A stretch of DNA of 64,000 nucleotides. It comes from Jaltomata sinuosa. Taxonomy: Eukaryota; Streptophyta; Magnoliopsida; Solanales; Solanaceae. The position numbers and the translations under genes were made by a program. Shown piece after piece: positions 1 to 12,009 of this stretch. The number at the start of each line of letters is the position of its first letter. Within the stretch, counting starts at the first letter, position 1. Location of the stretch: NCBI GenBank assembly GCA_003996215.1, contig QJPP01000001.1:868001-932000 (forward strand), written 5' to 3'. The notes beneath the pieces were generated by a model that saw only the letters and a program-made list of their open reading frames with translations, searched no databases and was not told where the DNA came from.

Positions 1-580
1 GGATTTCATGCGTGAACAGGCTAAGTAGAGACTGGGAGTCTAGTTGTGTCTGTGGCTATTATGCATGTTTTCCATACCTTTTACTTGATATTATTGTACT
101 GCTTATACACTGTTTATTTGGAAACTGGCTGCTGATCCTACCAGTACACAGTGGTGGTGTACTGATACTGCACTTGCTTGTCTTTTGGTGAATATAGGAA
201 ATCTTCCAACGGCTGAGACGCGACCTCATCTTTAGCGCCGATGATTTCTGACTTCAAGGGTGAGCTGTTTGATCAAGCTACCTTGGGCTTATCTTTAGAG
301 TTGTAGTCCACTTGTTTCGGACTTGAACTATTTCGTATTTTCTTTTGGGGTTGCATCCCCGTATTCTAGATATTGGTAGTATGTTTGATATAACGACTTT
401 CAGTTCCTAAGAGGGATTTCCGCAAGATTATTAATGGCATAGTTCTTTGCTTATTTAATTTCTAGTTTTTTTTTCTGTTTGCTGGTTTTAGGCTGTTAGT
501 CTAGGCAAAGGGTTGAACTCTACTGGTTCACTCATCCGGGGGTTGGGTGGGTGCCACTCACGATGGTCTGGGTCGTGACA
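1..580 (+). repeat. 5' LTR, 3'-terminal part
   Basis: Matches 10451-11030 base for base in length with scattered substitutions, and ends in GTGACA just before the primer-binding site. The first about 1.7 kb of this LTR lies left of the window. Confidence 0.92.
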
Positions 581-584
581 AAGA

Positions 585-595
585 TGGTATCAGAG
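585..595 (+). other. Primer-binding site (initiator Met tRNA)
   Basis: TGGTATCAGAG lies 4 bp after the 5' LTR end. It is complementary to the 3' end of plant initiator methionine tRNA, the usual primer for this clade, and fixes the LTR boundary at 580. Confidence 0.9.
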
Positions 596-791
596 TCTAG
601 ATTCGTTGATCTCGTCGTACCAAACAGGTCTAGTAGAGTCTTGCGGAATGGTGCGGAGACGTTCGTACTTTTCTTCGAGAGGCTATGAGGCTTTAGGAAA
701 AACTATCTCTTCCTTCGTGCTATAACTCGATTCCAATTGGTATCTGGTGATACAAATTGGTATCTAACCTCGTTCACTCTTTTGTCCGCAG

Positions 792-2240
792 ATGGTTACT
801 ACAGGAACATGGAGCAAGGCCAGCGGTACCAACAATGGGCCTGGCAGTTCGTGGCAGAGGTAGGAGAAGGGTCAAGGGATGAGTTGGAGCCGCACCCGCC
901 AGCGGTGGAGCTCGGGCTGCTGCTGCACACGAGGTAACCCCTCCCCCACCTCAGGAGCATATGGCTGTGGACGTAGAAAAAATGATTGTAGAGGATGAAG
1001 GGGCTCAGGCGGAGGCGACATCGATTGGGGGTGCAGGCCTTCCTACTATGACACTGAAAGCTTTTAAGCAGGCTTAGGATATTCTGAGTGGGTTGGTTGG
1101 TGCTAGAGCCATACCCGCAGCTTATGCAAGTCAGGCCTTGGATACTCAACAAGAGGTTACTACCATACATAGGATGGACGCAGCTTCGGGCACAAATGAC
1201 CTCCTCAGGCCAATGTTAGGCCCAGTAATGACAGGTAATGAGCATGAGATGCTGACTAAGTTGCTTAAGCTAAAACCTCTGACGTTTCAAGGTACAGACA
1301 AAGATGATGCCTATGAGTTCATCCTGGATTGCCATGAGAGGGTGCACAAGTTGGGTATTGTACGTCAGCATGGGGTTAAGTTTGTCACTTTTTAGCTGCA
1401 GGGTGATGCCAAGCAGTGGTGGAGGTCTCATGTTGAGTGCCAATCTTCTGTTCTACCTCCACTGACTTGGGAGCAGTTCCACGCATTATTTCTAGATAAG
1501 CACGTTCCCCGTACTTTGAGGGATCAGAAGAAGGATGAATTTCTAAACTTGGAGTAGGGTAGCATGTCGGTCTCGGCTTATGAGGCTAAGGTCCATGCGT
1601 TGTCTCATTTTGCTACACAGATGTTGGGTTCCGAGGAGGAATGGGTCCGGTTGTTCGTCAAGGGTCTGAATAGTGAACTGCAGATACTGTCGGTCTGGAT
1701 AGTGAACTGCAGATACTGTCAGTGCATATGACTTCTTCATGAAAGAGCCGGCTTTAATGATGTAGTGGATTATGTGAAGAAGATAGATGGAGTTAGGCAA
1801 GCGGGCAGGCTAAGGCTTTAGCGAAGAAGCCCCGGAATGAGGGAAATTTTGGTGGTTCATACTCCAAGAGCCATCATCAGCAGGCTTACCCGGCCCATCC
1901 TATTCAGTCAGCTCTGCCAGCTACTACATGTGGTCGTCAGGGAGCTCAGTCTTCAGCTCCTAGAGGCCAGGGAGCTTCCTATGCATCAGCTAGCAGACCT
2001 ACTCTTGACCGTGGTTGCTTCTATTGTGGTGAGATGGGTCACTTTAAGAGGGAGTGTCCACATAGGCATGCATGTAATCAGGTTCAGCAGCATACTAGAG
2101 CAGTGGTTTCGGCAGGATGAGACGGTAATGCTAGGGGTCGTCCACAGGGTGGGCGAGGTAATTTTTAGGGAGTCCGGGTCGGCAGCGCAGGCAGGGGTGT
2201 GGTGCAGCCGGCCTGGGAAGTTGCCCGGATTGATGATCAG
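792..2240 (+). pseudogene. gag remnant with CCHC zinc knuckle
   Basis: Pieces of a Ty3/gypsy Gag protein in more than one frame. The capsid part is readable from about 1093, with a conserved stretch around LKPLTFQGTDKDDAYEFI, and continues beyond an in-frame TAG at about 1393 and another at about 1556. A zinc knuckle of the form C-x2-C-x4-H-x4-C (CFYCGEMGHFKREC) is encoded at 2016-2057 and would bind element RNA. A near-duplicated phrase of about 20 bp around 1675-1720 causes another frame change. The arginine/glycine-poor start at 792 stops quickly, so the original N-terminus is not intact. It is non-functional as it stands. Confidence 0.85.
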
Positions 2241-2299
2241 GCTCACTGCTATGATTTTCCAGGGAGGACCGAGGTGGAAGTCTCAGATGCAGTGATCAC

Positions 2300-3340
2300 T
2301 GGTACCATTCTTGTCTGCGATAAAATGGCTTCGATATTATTTGACCCAGGTTCTACATATTCTTATGTGGCTGTGAGTTTTACTTTGGGGCTGGGTTTTA
2401 CTTGTGATATCTTTGATTCCCCTATCCATGTTTCTATCTCAGTTGGAGAGTCTGTGATTGGGACTCATGTATATCGTGACTGTTCTGTTGTGTTTGTGGG
2501 GTTACATATATACTTGGGTAGACTTGGTAATTCTGGATATGACTGATTTTGATATTATCTTGGGTATGACCTGGCTATCTCCTTATCATGCTGTGTTGAA
2601 CTGTAACACCAAGACTGTGCCTCTAGAGATTCCGGGTAAAGATAGACTAGAGTGGGAAGGTGTGTACAGGCCTAAACCAGTTAAGATAATATCGTTTGTC
2701 CGGGCTAGAAAGCTAATGGGGAGGGGGTGTCTAGACTTCTTGGCTCATCTTCGGGATGATAGTGTGGAGTCCCCGCCTATTGAGTCAGTTCCAGTGATTT
2801 TTGAATTTTTAGAGGTGTTTCCAGCGGATTTGCCTGGTATGCCTTCGGACAGGGATATAGATTTTTATATTGATTTGGAGCCAGAAACTCATCCCATTTC
2901 CATTCCTCCATATCGTATGGCTCCGGCAGAGTTAAGGGAACTTAAGACTCAGCTGCAGGAACTCCTAGATAAGGGATTTATACGTCCCAGTGCTTCGTCA
3001 TGGGGTACTCCAGTTTTATTGGTAAAGAAGAAGGATGGTAGTATGCGGATGTGCATAGATTATAGGCAGTTAAACAATGTGACCATCCGGAATAAGTACC
3101 CTCTACCCCGTATAGATAATTTGTTTGACCAACTTCAGGGTACATCGGTGTTCTCAAAAATTGACTTGAGGTCGGGGTACCATCAGTTAAAGATTAGGCC
3201 GGAGGACATTCCAAAAACTGCTTTTCGAACTCGGTATAGGCATTATGAGTTTCTAGTAATGTCGTTTGGTTTGACCAATGCGTCGGCAGCATTCATGAGT
3301 TTGATGAATAGGGTATTTAAGTCCTACTTGGATTCCTTCG
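2300..3340 (+). pseudogene. Protease and N-terminal half of reverse transcriptase
   Basis: The aspartic protease is seen around 2335-2560 as ILFDPGSTYSYV, followed by the ILGMTWL flap region. The usual DSG active-site triplet reads DPG, and a frame change separates this part from the next. The reverse transcriptase then reads from about 2800: the FLEVFPADLPGMP linker, GFIRPSASSWGTPVLLVKKKDGSMRMC, IDYRQLNN, the first catalytic aspartate in SKIDLRSGYHQ, and MSFGLTNA. The frame runs to SYLDSFV, where a solo LTR interrupts it at 3341. The protein resumes at 6317 after the insertion. Confidence 0.9.
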
Positions 3341-6311
3341 TGTTGACACCCAATTTTGGCTCTCCGTGCTTAAAATTAACGTCTTCAAGTTTCCTGATCG
3401 TTAAAGAGCACAAAATACATTTTTTACACATTTTTCATGAAATATAATAATTTATTGATAATCATCCTTATTTTAGGAGTTTTATCAATTTATTGATATA
3501 TTTTTATTTCTCACAGTTTATTGATAATTATCCTTTATTTTGTAAATATTAGAATTTTATCAATTTATTGTCATTATACAATTTTGACAATCGCAATATT
3601 TTTTCCAGTCATCCGCACACGTACACAATACAAATACTACAATTTCAATTATTTAAAACACATTACATTTTATTTTATTTTTTAGTCACATACCAACACA
3701 TATTTTTGTATATTATTTATAGATATTTTGAATACATTCCGCAAGCACAAGAAGTCGGAGAAATTAATTCTAATACACAGAGCAACAAATCAATCAAGTC
3801 AAGGTCATGTCACCTTTATTAAAGTGACATTTGACATGACCGAATACGGCTTTTATCTTTTGGTTAATACATTTTTATTTAATGGTTAATAGGGTGAAGA
3901 ACCCACTAGTTAATAACTAAGGGATAAGAGGGTTTGGGTTTATTATTTTTTGGACAAAGGAGGGGTTTGTTTTATATTATAAAAGGGGGGAGGGGGGCAT
4001 TTTATTTTAAGGGGGAAATACACACACACCACACTACACTACACACATATTATTCACACTACACATACATACACCCATCAGATATCTTGCTCCCTCTTGC
4101 TCTCTCTCTCGCTGCCGCCGCCGGAATTGATCACCGGCGGCCGGAGACGATGAGCCACCACCAACACCCCCTGCTCTCTGTCTCCCCGCTCTCCCCTTTA
4201 TGTCGCTGCCTCGCCGGAGGTGGTGACCGGCGAGCACTCCACCACACGGCCACCAATGCCCCTCTCCCTTCTTTCCCTTCCCCATCGTTTTGCCGCTACC
4301 ACGCCGGAAAACATGGCGTTGAGGTATGCGGATCTGGCCGGATCTTTTTGTTTCCGGCGTTGCTCCGGCGAGGCCGTTGAAGCAACGCCACCCACTGCCC
4401 TCTCTCTTCATGGTTTCTGATATCTTGTTTATGTGATCAATATATGCTTATTTTCCAGATTTTTGGTCGGATTCTATAGGTTCCTTATGGTTTGATTCGT
4501 TGACGGAAAAAACAATGCTCCGACAACCTCCATTTTTTTTCAGATCTTTATTGTTGTGCTATGTTTATCTACTATTTTCAGGAACTTATCTACTTCTACT
4601 AGTGATTGTTGTGGACTGATTTTACACCCTTTTTGGTTTCAATTTTGGACCTTGTTTGGTCGTTGCTTTGATCTTGCCGGTGTTGAATTCGTCTTGCTCA
4701 CCACTGTTTTGCTGCTGTGTTTTGCTGCCATTGTTGGACTGTTTTTCTGATTTTTATGTCATTTTTCACCCGGAAAATTTACTCCGGAGTTGGGTTTTTG
4801 CTCGGTACTGTTTAGCCAATTTTGGGGCTGTTTGGACGATTTTGTCCTTGCTCTTTACTATTTTCGATATTACACTGATATCGAACAAATACTACACTGC
4901 ATTGGCCAATGAAAAAACTCCCGTCGATTTTTGAGGCCTCCACAATAAAAAAGACGGATACATATATACATACGTAGCAAAAAAAAATAAGTTTGGGCGA
5001 TGACGAAATCTTGTTATTACAAGACGAAATAAAAAGTTTTATGATCCGCATCTTGGCGAGGTGATCTCGGGTGGCCAACCGATGCTTCGCAGCCATGGCG
5101 TATCTAAAACTTAATACAACTACATATCTGAGCCCATACTACAATAAAATTCTATTTTTCTTATATTTACATACATATATGTATTTCTTGACTTATTTTG
5201 GTAAATATTTATTTGCTATTAATATTTTTACTAAGTGTTTATACAGGTACGTGAGGATGCTTCCCGAAGACGATAATTAAAAGGAGTTTGAAGATCTCCC
5301 CAAAATTCATTGCTTTATTTATATCTTTGTAACTCTTGTAATTGTACAAAAACTAAAATATAGTGAAAACTTTACTTTTGGGGTGTCGGGTGGGAGTGTC
5401 CCTTTATTCACTTATCTATTTTACGCGCTTAGGCAAAACTTTAAGTCGTAAATATTTTTATAAACAAATTAATTTAACTTAGATACTTAAGTTAATTAAT
5501 TCATATTTTTTACGTTACGCAAACATTAGGACGTCTTTTCTTTTCTTTTCCTTCTAATTAGTTTACTTAAACTTTACAAATAATCCTTTTACACATTCTT
5601 TTGTTAAAAACACTTTTAAAGTTAATATTCCTTTCTCATACTCAAACTCATTTTTTCTTGCAAAAGTGAAACAATATTTACATAATGAAAAACGCAAGTC
5701 AATCGATGTAATTATTGTACAATCTTTTCAATGCATTTCTTTTTACATTCTTTACTCAATGTATTTAAACCTACATTACTTACACATTTTCTTTATATAT
5801 ATATATTTCGTAATAGTATCTACTTATATTTACATATTTACATACTTTTCAATATACATTCTTTTACACTCTTTTGTATACTTTCTTACATATAAATTTT
5901 CATACATATAAAATTTCTCATACATATAAAAGTACATTTTTCATACTCTTATGTACATATTTTTAAATTATTGTTTGCACTTGCATATACATATTTATTA
6001 CTGTTCATAGTTATACTTTTTCAAAAAATATTTTTTACCTTCCCTCTCTTTAAAAAATTAAGTTTAGTCGGGTACCACATTTGTGGATTTCGAAGGATGC
6101 CTAACACCTTCCCTTCGGAATAACTTGAACCCTTACCTAGAATCTCAAATGGTTTTTCGCAGATTAAAATGCGAGTCATACATGTCAATAATAAAAAATA
6201 GGTTTCCTTATTTTCCTTAAAAATTGGGTGGCGACTCTGTACATAATAAAATTTCTTTTAGAGTCCATAAGTTGTGCTTTATCTAATCTTGGTAAAAAAT
6301 AGGGCATGACA
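3341..6311 (+). mobile_element. Solo LTR (Tat/Ogre-like) inserted in reverse transcriptase
   Basis: Starts TGTTGACACCC and ends GGCATGACA. It is flanked by a perfect 5-bp target duplication CTTCG (3336-3340 and 6312-6316). No primer-binding site, polypurine tract or coding domain is present, so the 2,971 bp are one LTR left after recombination between the two LTRs of a full element. Its start matches the LTR start of the LARD at 22568-34484 (there on the minus strand). The last 300 bp carry the same kind of phrase (a stretch like GGATGCCTAACACCTTCCC at about 6098) as that element, so the two families are related. Open frames in 3934-4420 overlap on both strands and look like GC-rich leader sequence, not genes. 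Confidence 0.9.
3978..3985 (+). promoter_or_regulatory. TATA box of the solo LTR
   Basis: TATAAAAG is followed by a G-run, then a CA-rich stretch (about 4020-4075) and a CT-rich leader (about 4085-4115). This order is typical of an LTR U3/R boundary. The roughly 2.3 kb after it would be R-U5. Confidence 0.55.
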
Positions 6312-6316
6312 CTTCG

Positions 6317-7110
6317 TTATCGTGTTCATCGATGATATTTTGATCTACTCTAAGAGAAGGGAGGAGCATGCTAATCACCTTCGTATTGTGCTGGATATTT
6401 TGAGGCACCAAAAGCTTTATGCAAAATTCACTAAGTGTAAGTTTTGGTTGACTTTCGTGGCATTCTTGGGGAATGTAGTGTCAGAAAAGGGGGTGATGGT
6501 GGATCCCCAGAAAATTAAGGCAGTCAAGAGTTGGGTTTTGCCTAGCTCTGTGACCGAGGTGAGGAGTTTTGTTGGCTCGCGGGGTACTACCGAAGATTTG
6601 TTAAGAACTTTGCTTATATTGCTACTCACCTGACCAGGCTGACACAGAAGGAGGTACCATTCGTGTGGTCCGACAAGTGCGAGGAGAGCTTCCAAAATCT
6701 CAAGACATTTTTTACCACAACCCCTATTTTGTCCTTGCCGATTGAAGGTAAGGACTTTGTTGTTTACTGTGATGCTTCACATTTTAGTTTGGGTGATGTG
6801 TTAATGCAGGATGGGAATGTGATAACCTATGCATCCAGACAATTGAAAGTGCATGAGTGAAATTACCCGACTCATGATTTAGAGTTGGCAGTGGTGGTTT
6901 TTGCATTGAAAATTTGGAGACACTACCTTTATTGTGTCAAGTGTGAGGTATTCACTGATCATCGCAGTCTGTAGCATGTTTTCTCTCAAAAGGATTTGAA
7001 TTTGAGGCAGAGAAGGTGGATGGAGCTATTAAAGGACTATGATGTGACCATTCAATACCATTCGGGTAAGGCTAATGTGGTGGCAGATGCATTAAGCCGA
7101 AAAACAGTTA
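6317..7110 (+). pseudogene. C-terminal reverse transcriptase and RNase H
   Basis: Continues the protein split at 3340. The catalytic pair reads V-F-I-D-D (about 6325-6336; F-I-D-D is this clade's form of YxDD), then DILIYSKRREEH and the KCKFW region. A one-base frame change near 6570 moves the reading to the frame that gives GYYRRFVKNFAYIA. RNase H follows with YCDAS (about 6766), ITYASRQL, a TGA at about 6858, and a TAG at about 6973 inside the FTDHRSL region. It ends at GKANVVADALSRK (about 7066-7104). Several lesions make it inactive. Confidence 0.88.
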
Positions 7111-7399
7111 GCATGGGTAGCTTGGCTTGTTTGGGGGCGTCCAAACGACCATTGGCTAAGGAAATTCGGACTTTGGAGGCCAAGTTCATGCGCTTGGGTG
7201 TTCCAGATCAAAGTGGGTTGTTGGCCAGCATTGAGGTGAAGGCCACCTTCATAGAGAAAATAAAGGCGAAACAGTTTCAGGATCCGAAACTGGGTAAGTT
7301 GCGAGGTAAGGTAATAGCCGGGGAGTCCAGAGACGTCATGTTAGACTCTGGTGGGGTGTTGCATTTCGGGGAGAGGATTTGTGTTCCTCGAGTGGACGA

Positions 7400-8320
7400 T
7401 ATGATTCAGAAAATCTTGGCAGAAGCTCATGGTTCACGGTACTCAATTCATCCGGGTGTGACTAAAATGTACAGGAACTTGAGACAGCATTACTGGTGGC
7501 CCGAGATGAAAAGGGACATAGTTGATTTTGTGTCCAAATGTCAGAACTGCCAGCAGGTAAAGTACGAACATTAAAGACCTGCAGGACTACTTCAGAGGAT
7601 ACCAATTCCAGAGTGGAAGTGGGAAATGATAGCCATGGACTTCGTGGTGGGTCTTCCCAAGACATTGGGGAAGTATGACTTAATTTGGGTCATTGTTGAC
7701 AGGTTGACCAAGTCCGCTCACTTCATTTCGGTCAGGGTATAATACAATTCGCAGCAATTGGTTAAGATCTACGTGAAGGAGATTGTGAGACTGCATGGGG
7801 TACCACTGTCCATCATTTCAGACAGGGGTACGCAGTTTACTTCTAAGTTCTGGGGCAAGTTGCATGAAGAGTTGGGTACACAACTCACTTTTAGCACAAC
7901 CTTCCATCCTCAGACTGATGGTCAGTCGGAAAGTATGATCCAGGTATTGGAGAACATGCTGAGAGCATGTGTGATGGATTTCGGGGGTCATTGGGACCAG
8001 CTTCTACCGTTCGAATTCTCGTACAATAATAGCTACCACTCCAGTATTAATATGGCACCATTCGAGGCACTGTATGAGAGGAGTTGCAGATCACCTGTTG
8101 GGTTGTTTGAGGAAGGTGATGTAAAGCCTCTGGGCGTAGACTTAGTGAAGGAAGCGCAGGAAAAGGTAAGGGTCATACAAACCAAGTTGTTGGCTGCTCA
8201 AAGCAGGCAGAAGGAGTATGCAGACCGCAAAGTCCGGGACATGGACTTTCAGGCTGGTGAACATGTATTGTTGAAGGTGTCACTAATGAAAAAGGGTTAT
8301 GCGGTTCGGTAAGAAGGGCA
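7400..8320 (+). pseudogene. Integrase remnant
   Basis: The N-terminal zinc finger is visible (H..H around HGSRYSIHPG, then C-Q-N-C, about 7429-7557), followed by a TAA at about 7572. The catalytic core holds the first aspartate in AMDFVVGLP (about 7635), the second in ISDRGTQF (about 7818), and the glutamate in DGQSESM (about 7918-7938). A TAA at about 7740 breaks the core. The GPY-type C-terminal region follows but shifts frame near 8300. Confidence 0.88.
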
Positions 8321-8745
8321 AGTTTATCCCTCAGTTCATCGGTCCGTTTGAAGTTCTTGAAATTGTGAGGCCAGTGGCTTATAAGCTAGCACTGCCACCT
8401 AGTTTATCAAGGGTTCATTCGGTATTTTATGTATCCATGCTTAAGCAATACTGTGGGGATGGGGATTACATCATCAAGTGAGATGAGGTACTTTTCGATA
8501 AGGATCTTCGTTATGAGGAGGAACTAGTTTTGATTCTTGCTCGGGATGTCCGGAGGTTGAGGACAAAGGTGATTGATATGGTGAAGGTTCAGTGGAAGCA
8601 TCATCCGGTTGAGGAAGCCACTTGGGAAACCGAGAAGGACATGCGGGAAAAGTACCCTCAACTGTTTAAGGATTCAGGTACTACACTTCCTTCCTTTTAT
8701 TTCCGTAATTTTGGGTTTGATCATTCGAGGATGAACGATGGGTAA
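8299..8745 (+). pseudogene. Integrase C-terminus with chromodomain-like tail
   Basis: The frame reading FIGPFEVLEIVRPVAYKLALP and HSVFYVSMLK is the conserved GPF/Y module. After a TGA at about 8479 comes a chromodomain-like segment, with VRRLRTKVIDMVKVQW and HHPVEEATWETEKDM at about 8545-8650. In chromoviruses this segment guides integration towards particular chromatin. The chromodomain part itself is open to 8745. Confidence 0.85.
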
Positions 8746-9137
8746 ATTGGTATCTATTGTAACGACCGGGTCCGTCGTTATGGGTAGTCCAATCGTACCA
8801 AGTTTTAGATTTAGAAAACTCCGGGTTTGGGAGTTTGAAATTCTGGGCTAGGCTAGCCTCGGCCGGTTTTGGAGCGAGGTGGAATCTAGGAAAAACCGAG
8901 TAAGGATTGGTCTATGTATCTTATTTTGAGCTAGTTTTCCACGTAGCCAAGACATAAAGGAGTCCGGGGGACTTTTCATAATTGAGTTTGGGCAAGTAGA
9001 ACTCCCGGAATCACGTTTGACGTGAAAGAGTTATTTTGAGACGTCGGGGAAAGCAGGTGTGTTGTAAAATGGGCAAATTTTGGAGATTTCTAGACATTCT
9101 GTCTGTGATGAGCGCAATGGCTCCATCGTAGCGACCT

Positions 9138-9250
9138 CCGCTATAGTGGTGGAAAATACTACTATAGCGGTGGTCAAGGCGGTCAACATCCACTTAAGAC
9201 CGCTATAGCGGAAGTCGTCCGCTATAGCGGAGCGAGGACCGCTATAGCGG
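9138..9250. repeat. Cluster of CCGCTATAGCGG palindromes in the LTR
   Basis: The perfect 12-bp palindrome CCGCTATAGCGG occurs at 9200-9211, 9219-9230 and 9239-9250, with decayed copies at about 9138-9149 and 9158-9169. It lies about 400 bp into the LTR, in U3. Confidence 0.9.
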
Positions 9251-9994
9251 GCCGATGAGTTTTTAATGCAGAAACTTTCCCAAAACAGTTCAGTTTTCTA
9301 CAATTCATTTTGGGAGAAGGGCTAGGCAATTCCAGGCATTTTTCTTCCTTTTTCCGTCAAAATTCTTCCCAAAGATAAGGTTCTTTTTCCCCAATCTTTG
9401 TAATACATTTCCTATGCAGTAGAATTTCTATGAAGGAATTTGGGGAAAGGTTGAAATAATCTAGGAATGGTAGAATTCGGGGAAGAAAGGGGATTCCAAG
9501 CATGTATGTTCTTGGGTACTGATAAAAGTATATTTTTATGATCATAGATTGGTTAATTCTCTATTTTTACCCATAAAAATGATAGAACTAGGAGAATTAA
9601 CGGTGGAAAAGCCCAGAAAAAGGGTGGGATGATCATGGGTGGCCTAGGGTTTGAGGATTTGGTATAATCCGGGTAATATGTAGGCCTTGCGTGTTAATTA
9701 TATGTACTTATGTGTTGTTTTAGACCAAGAACGAGAAAGGAATCCGGAACACCGGAAAACTCGGGATGAATAGAGCTTGGATTCATTTCGAGGTAGGTGA
9801 TGGCTTACGATTTCTGTGAATGCGGTATTTTCATGTGCTTGTATCTAGGTGATTGTATGAATTACATTGCTTAGAAAAGTTGTGTAGAATGTCTAAAGTT
9901 CCTCCTTTACAGTCTGTGGTTGAATGGTATTTGCTTGTTGGTTTACAAGTTGTGTGTTCATGCATTTGACTGTGGATTATTGACATTCGGTTAG

Positions 9995-10100
9995 CTCGGG
10001 TACCACGCCTGATACGGGTATTATAAATGGTTGGCACGGGTACCACGCCTGGTACGGGTATAATAATTGGTTGGCACGGGTTCCATGCCTGGTACGGGTT
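9995..10100 (+). repeat. 40-bp tandem repeat, about 2.6 copies
   Basis: Units carry GGGTACCACGCCTGGTACGG with small changes, spaced 40 bp apart. The phrase is itself partly palindromic (GGTACC, and CC...GG arms). Confidence 0.85.
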
Positions 10101-10240
10101 TACTTTTGTTGCATCATTGTATTGTTATTATTATGTTGCATTGATTGATATTGGTTCCGTGAGTGGATCGGGCTGCTTATTGAAATGTGTTATTGGTTTG
10201 GTGGTCCTTGAGAGGCCGGGGAAATTCTGGTTAACTGTTG

Positions 10241-10345
10241 TGTTGGTCTTGGTTTAGGCCGGGTTGTTCATTGACATTTGTGTTGGTCTTGGTTTAGGCC
10301 GGGTTATTCATTGACATTGTGTTGATCTTGATTTAGGCCGGTTTT
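10241..10345 (+). repeat. 40-bp tandem repeat, about 2.6 copies
   Basis: Units contain TTGGTCTTGGTTTAGGCCGG followed by a TTCATTGACATT phrase. They lie inside the 3' LTR. Confidence 0.85.
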
Positions 10346-11030
10346 GATTCAAGGTACATGTGTGTAGTCTAGAGGGGGTCCCAGGGTGGGTCCGGGCAAG
10401 ACGGAAAGGTATAGTTAATGGTAAGTGGTTGTGGCTTAGAGTTAGGGGGTGGATTTCATGCGGGAACAGGCTAAGTAGAGACTGGGAGTCTATGTGTGTC
10501 TGTGGCTATTATGCATGTTTTCCATACCTTCTACTTGATATTATTGTACTGCTTATACACTATTTATTTGAAAACTGGTTGATGATCCTGCCAGTACACA
10601 GTGGTGGTGTACTGATACTGCACTTGCTTGTCTTTTGGTGAGTACAGAAAATCTTCCAGCGGCTGAGACGCGACCTCATCTTTAGCGCCGACGATTTCTG
10701 ACTTCAAGGGTGAGCTGTTTGATCAAGCTACGTTGGGCTTATCTTTAGAGTTGTAGTCCACTTGTTTTGGACTTGAACTATTTCGTATTTTCTTTTGGGG
10801 TTGCATCCTCGTATTCTAGATATTGGTAGTATGTTTGGTACAACGACTTTCAGTTCCTAGGAGGGATTTCCGCAGGATTATTAATGGCATAGTTTTTTGC
10901 TTATTTAATTTCTAGTTTTTTTGTTTGTTTGTTAATTTTAGGCTGTTAGTCTAGGCAAAGGGTTGAACTCTACTGGTTCACTCATCCAGAGGTTGGGTGA
11001 GTGCCACTCACGACGGTCTGGATCGTGACA

Positions 11031-11603
11031 ACAAGTTTGCTCACAATTTCAAATTCAAATGAAATATAAGGGTTACAATAAGTTGACATTCTTTGTAAAA
11101 CTAGTAATTTATGATGATTCTTCACAATAATACAATAGAAAATACTCTTATGGTTTACTTTTACTTGTCACATTTTGATTCCTTCATGAGAGTCGATTTG
11201 ACTTTTGACTAATCTTCGAAGCTAAATTGAATCAGATTAATTTAATATTTTAAATTTAAAATCTAGATATTTAAAAACTATATGAAAAATATTATAAGTT
11301 GCAATCATTCTCATATTAATATTATGAAGAAAAAAAACATCTTAAAATATTAATCAAAGTTCGTACAATTGGACTCTCCAAAAGTGAAACGTGTTATGTT
11401 ATGCTAACAATAGGGATTCTTACACAGTTTAAACAGTTGGAATTTAATTGTTTGCACGTAGTGAAAAGATGTGTTTGCACTATCAAGAAAAGCAACAATC
11501 AGTAGAAGACAATTAGATATAAATAGAAAAATCCATTACTTTACATGTGGAATCATTAGCAAATAGATCTAGGCCACAAATGGCTTCCATTCCATTCACC
11601 AAC
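11031..11603. other. AT-rich intergenic DNA, no gene seen
   Basis: Between the chromovirus and the duplicated sulfotransferase flank. Phrases like AAATAGATCTAGGCCACAAA occur twice (about 11560 and 11680). No coding, RNA or clear mobile-element signal was found. Confidence 0.6.
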
Positions 11604-12009
11604 ATGTACCAAGTTGCTGGCACACAGTACAGCAGACAAATAGAAAAATCCATTCCTTAACATGTGGAAATTGAGTCAGCAAATAGATCTAGGCCACAAA
11701 ACTTCAAGGCTCAATCCTTTGATCTGATATTTTCCTTTGCAGTGCTCCAAAACACAGGAACCAGCCACTTGAGTTAAACTAAAAATATCTAGAATATTAT
11801 ATCAAAATATGTATTAATTTTATTTATAATCTTAAACATGTTATATGGTTATCAAAAAGGAAAGAATCATTCTTTTTCAGACAGATTAAATTTTTTTTTA
11901 TGAAGTAAATCAAACAATTTAAAACTCAGAGAGTACTTAAAACCTAAAGCCATGTTCAAAAGCAGACATACAACTTGAAAATAGTACTACTGCTCACCAA
12001 CAAATTGGG

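Larger units (their letters stand above)
1..11030 (+). mobile_element. Ty3/gypsy chromovirus (Tekay/Del-like), decayed, left end outside window
   Basis: An LTR retrotransposon reading left to right: end of the 5' LTR (1-580), a primer-binding site matching initiator Met tRNA, gag, protease, reverse transcriptase, RNase H, integrase, a chromodomain-like tail, and a complete 3' LTR (8758-11030). The domain order is that of Ty3/gypsy, and the C-terminal chromodomain places it among chromoviruses. Reading frames are broken by several stops and frameshifts, and the reverse transcriptase is split by a solo LTR at 3341-6311, so it cannot move by itself. Bases 1-580 align without net length change to 10451-11030 with roughly 5% mismatches by eye, so the insertion is not recent. 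The 5 bp after the 3' LTR (ACAAG) would be the target duplication, but its partner lies outside the window. Confidence 0.93.
8758..11030 (+). repeat. 3' LTR of the chromovirus
   Basis: Begins TGTAACGACCGGG directly after the coding region and ends GTGACA, giving the usual TG...CA ends. It is 2,273 bp long. It contains a cluster of 12-bp palindromes and two short tandem arrays, listed separately. Its last 580 bp equal the start of the window. Confidence 0.92.

Noticed and set aside
799..1170. 123-residue minus-strand frame
   Set aside because: Antisense of the gag pseudogene. The plus-strand frame has the recognisable protein.
4034..4420. Overlapping frames on both strands of a GC-rich stretch
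   Set aside because: It lies in the R-U5 part of a solo LTR. The frames are arginine/proline-rich and have no family likeness.
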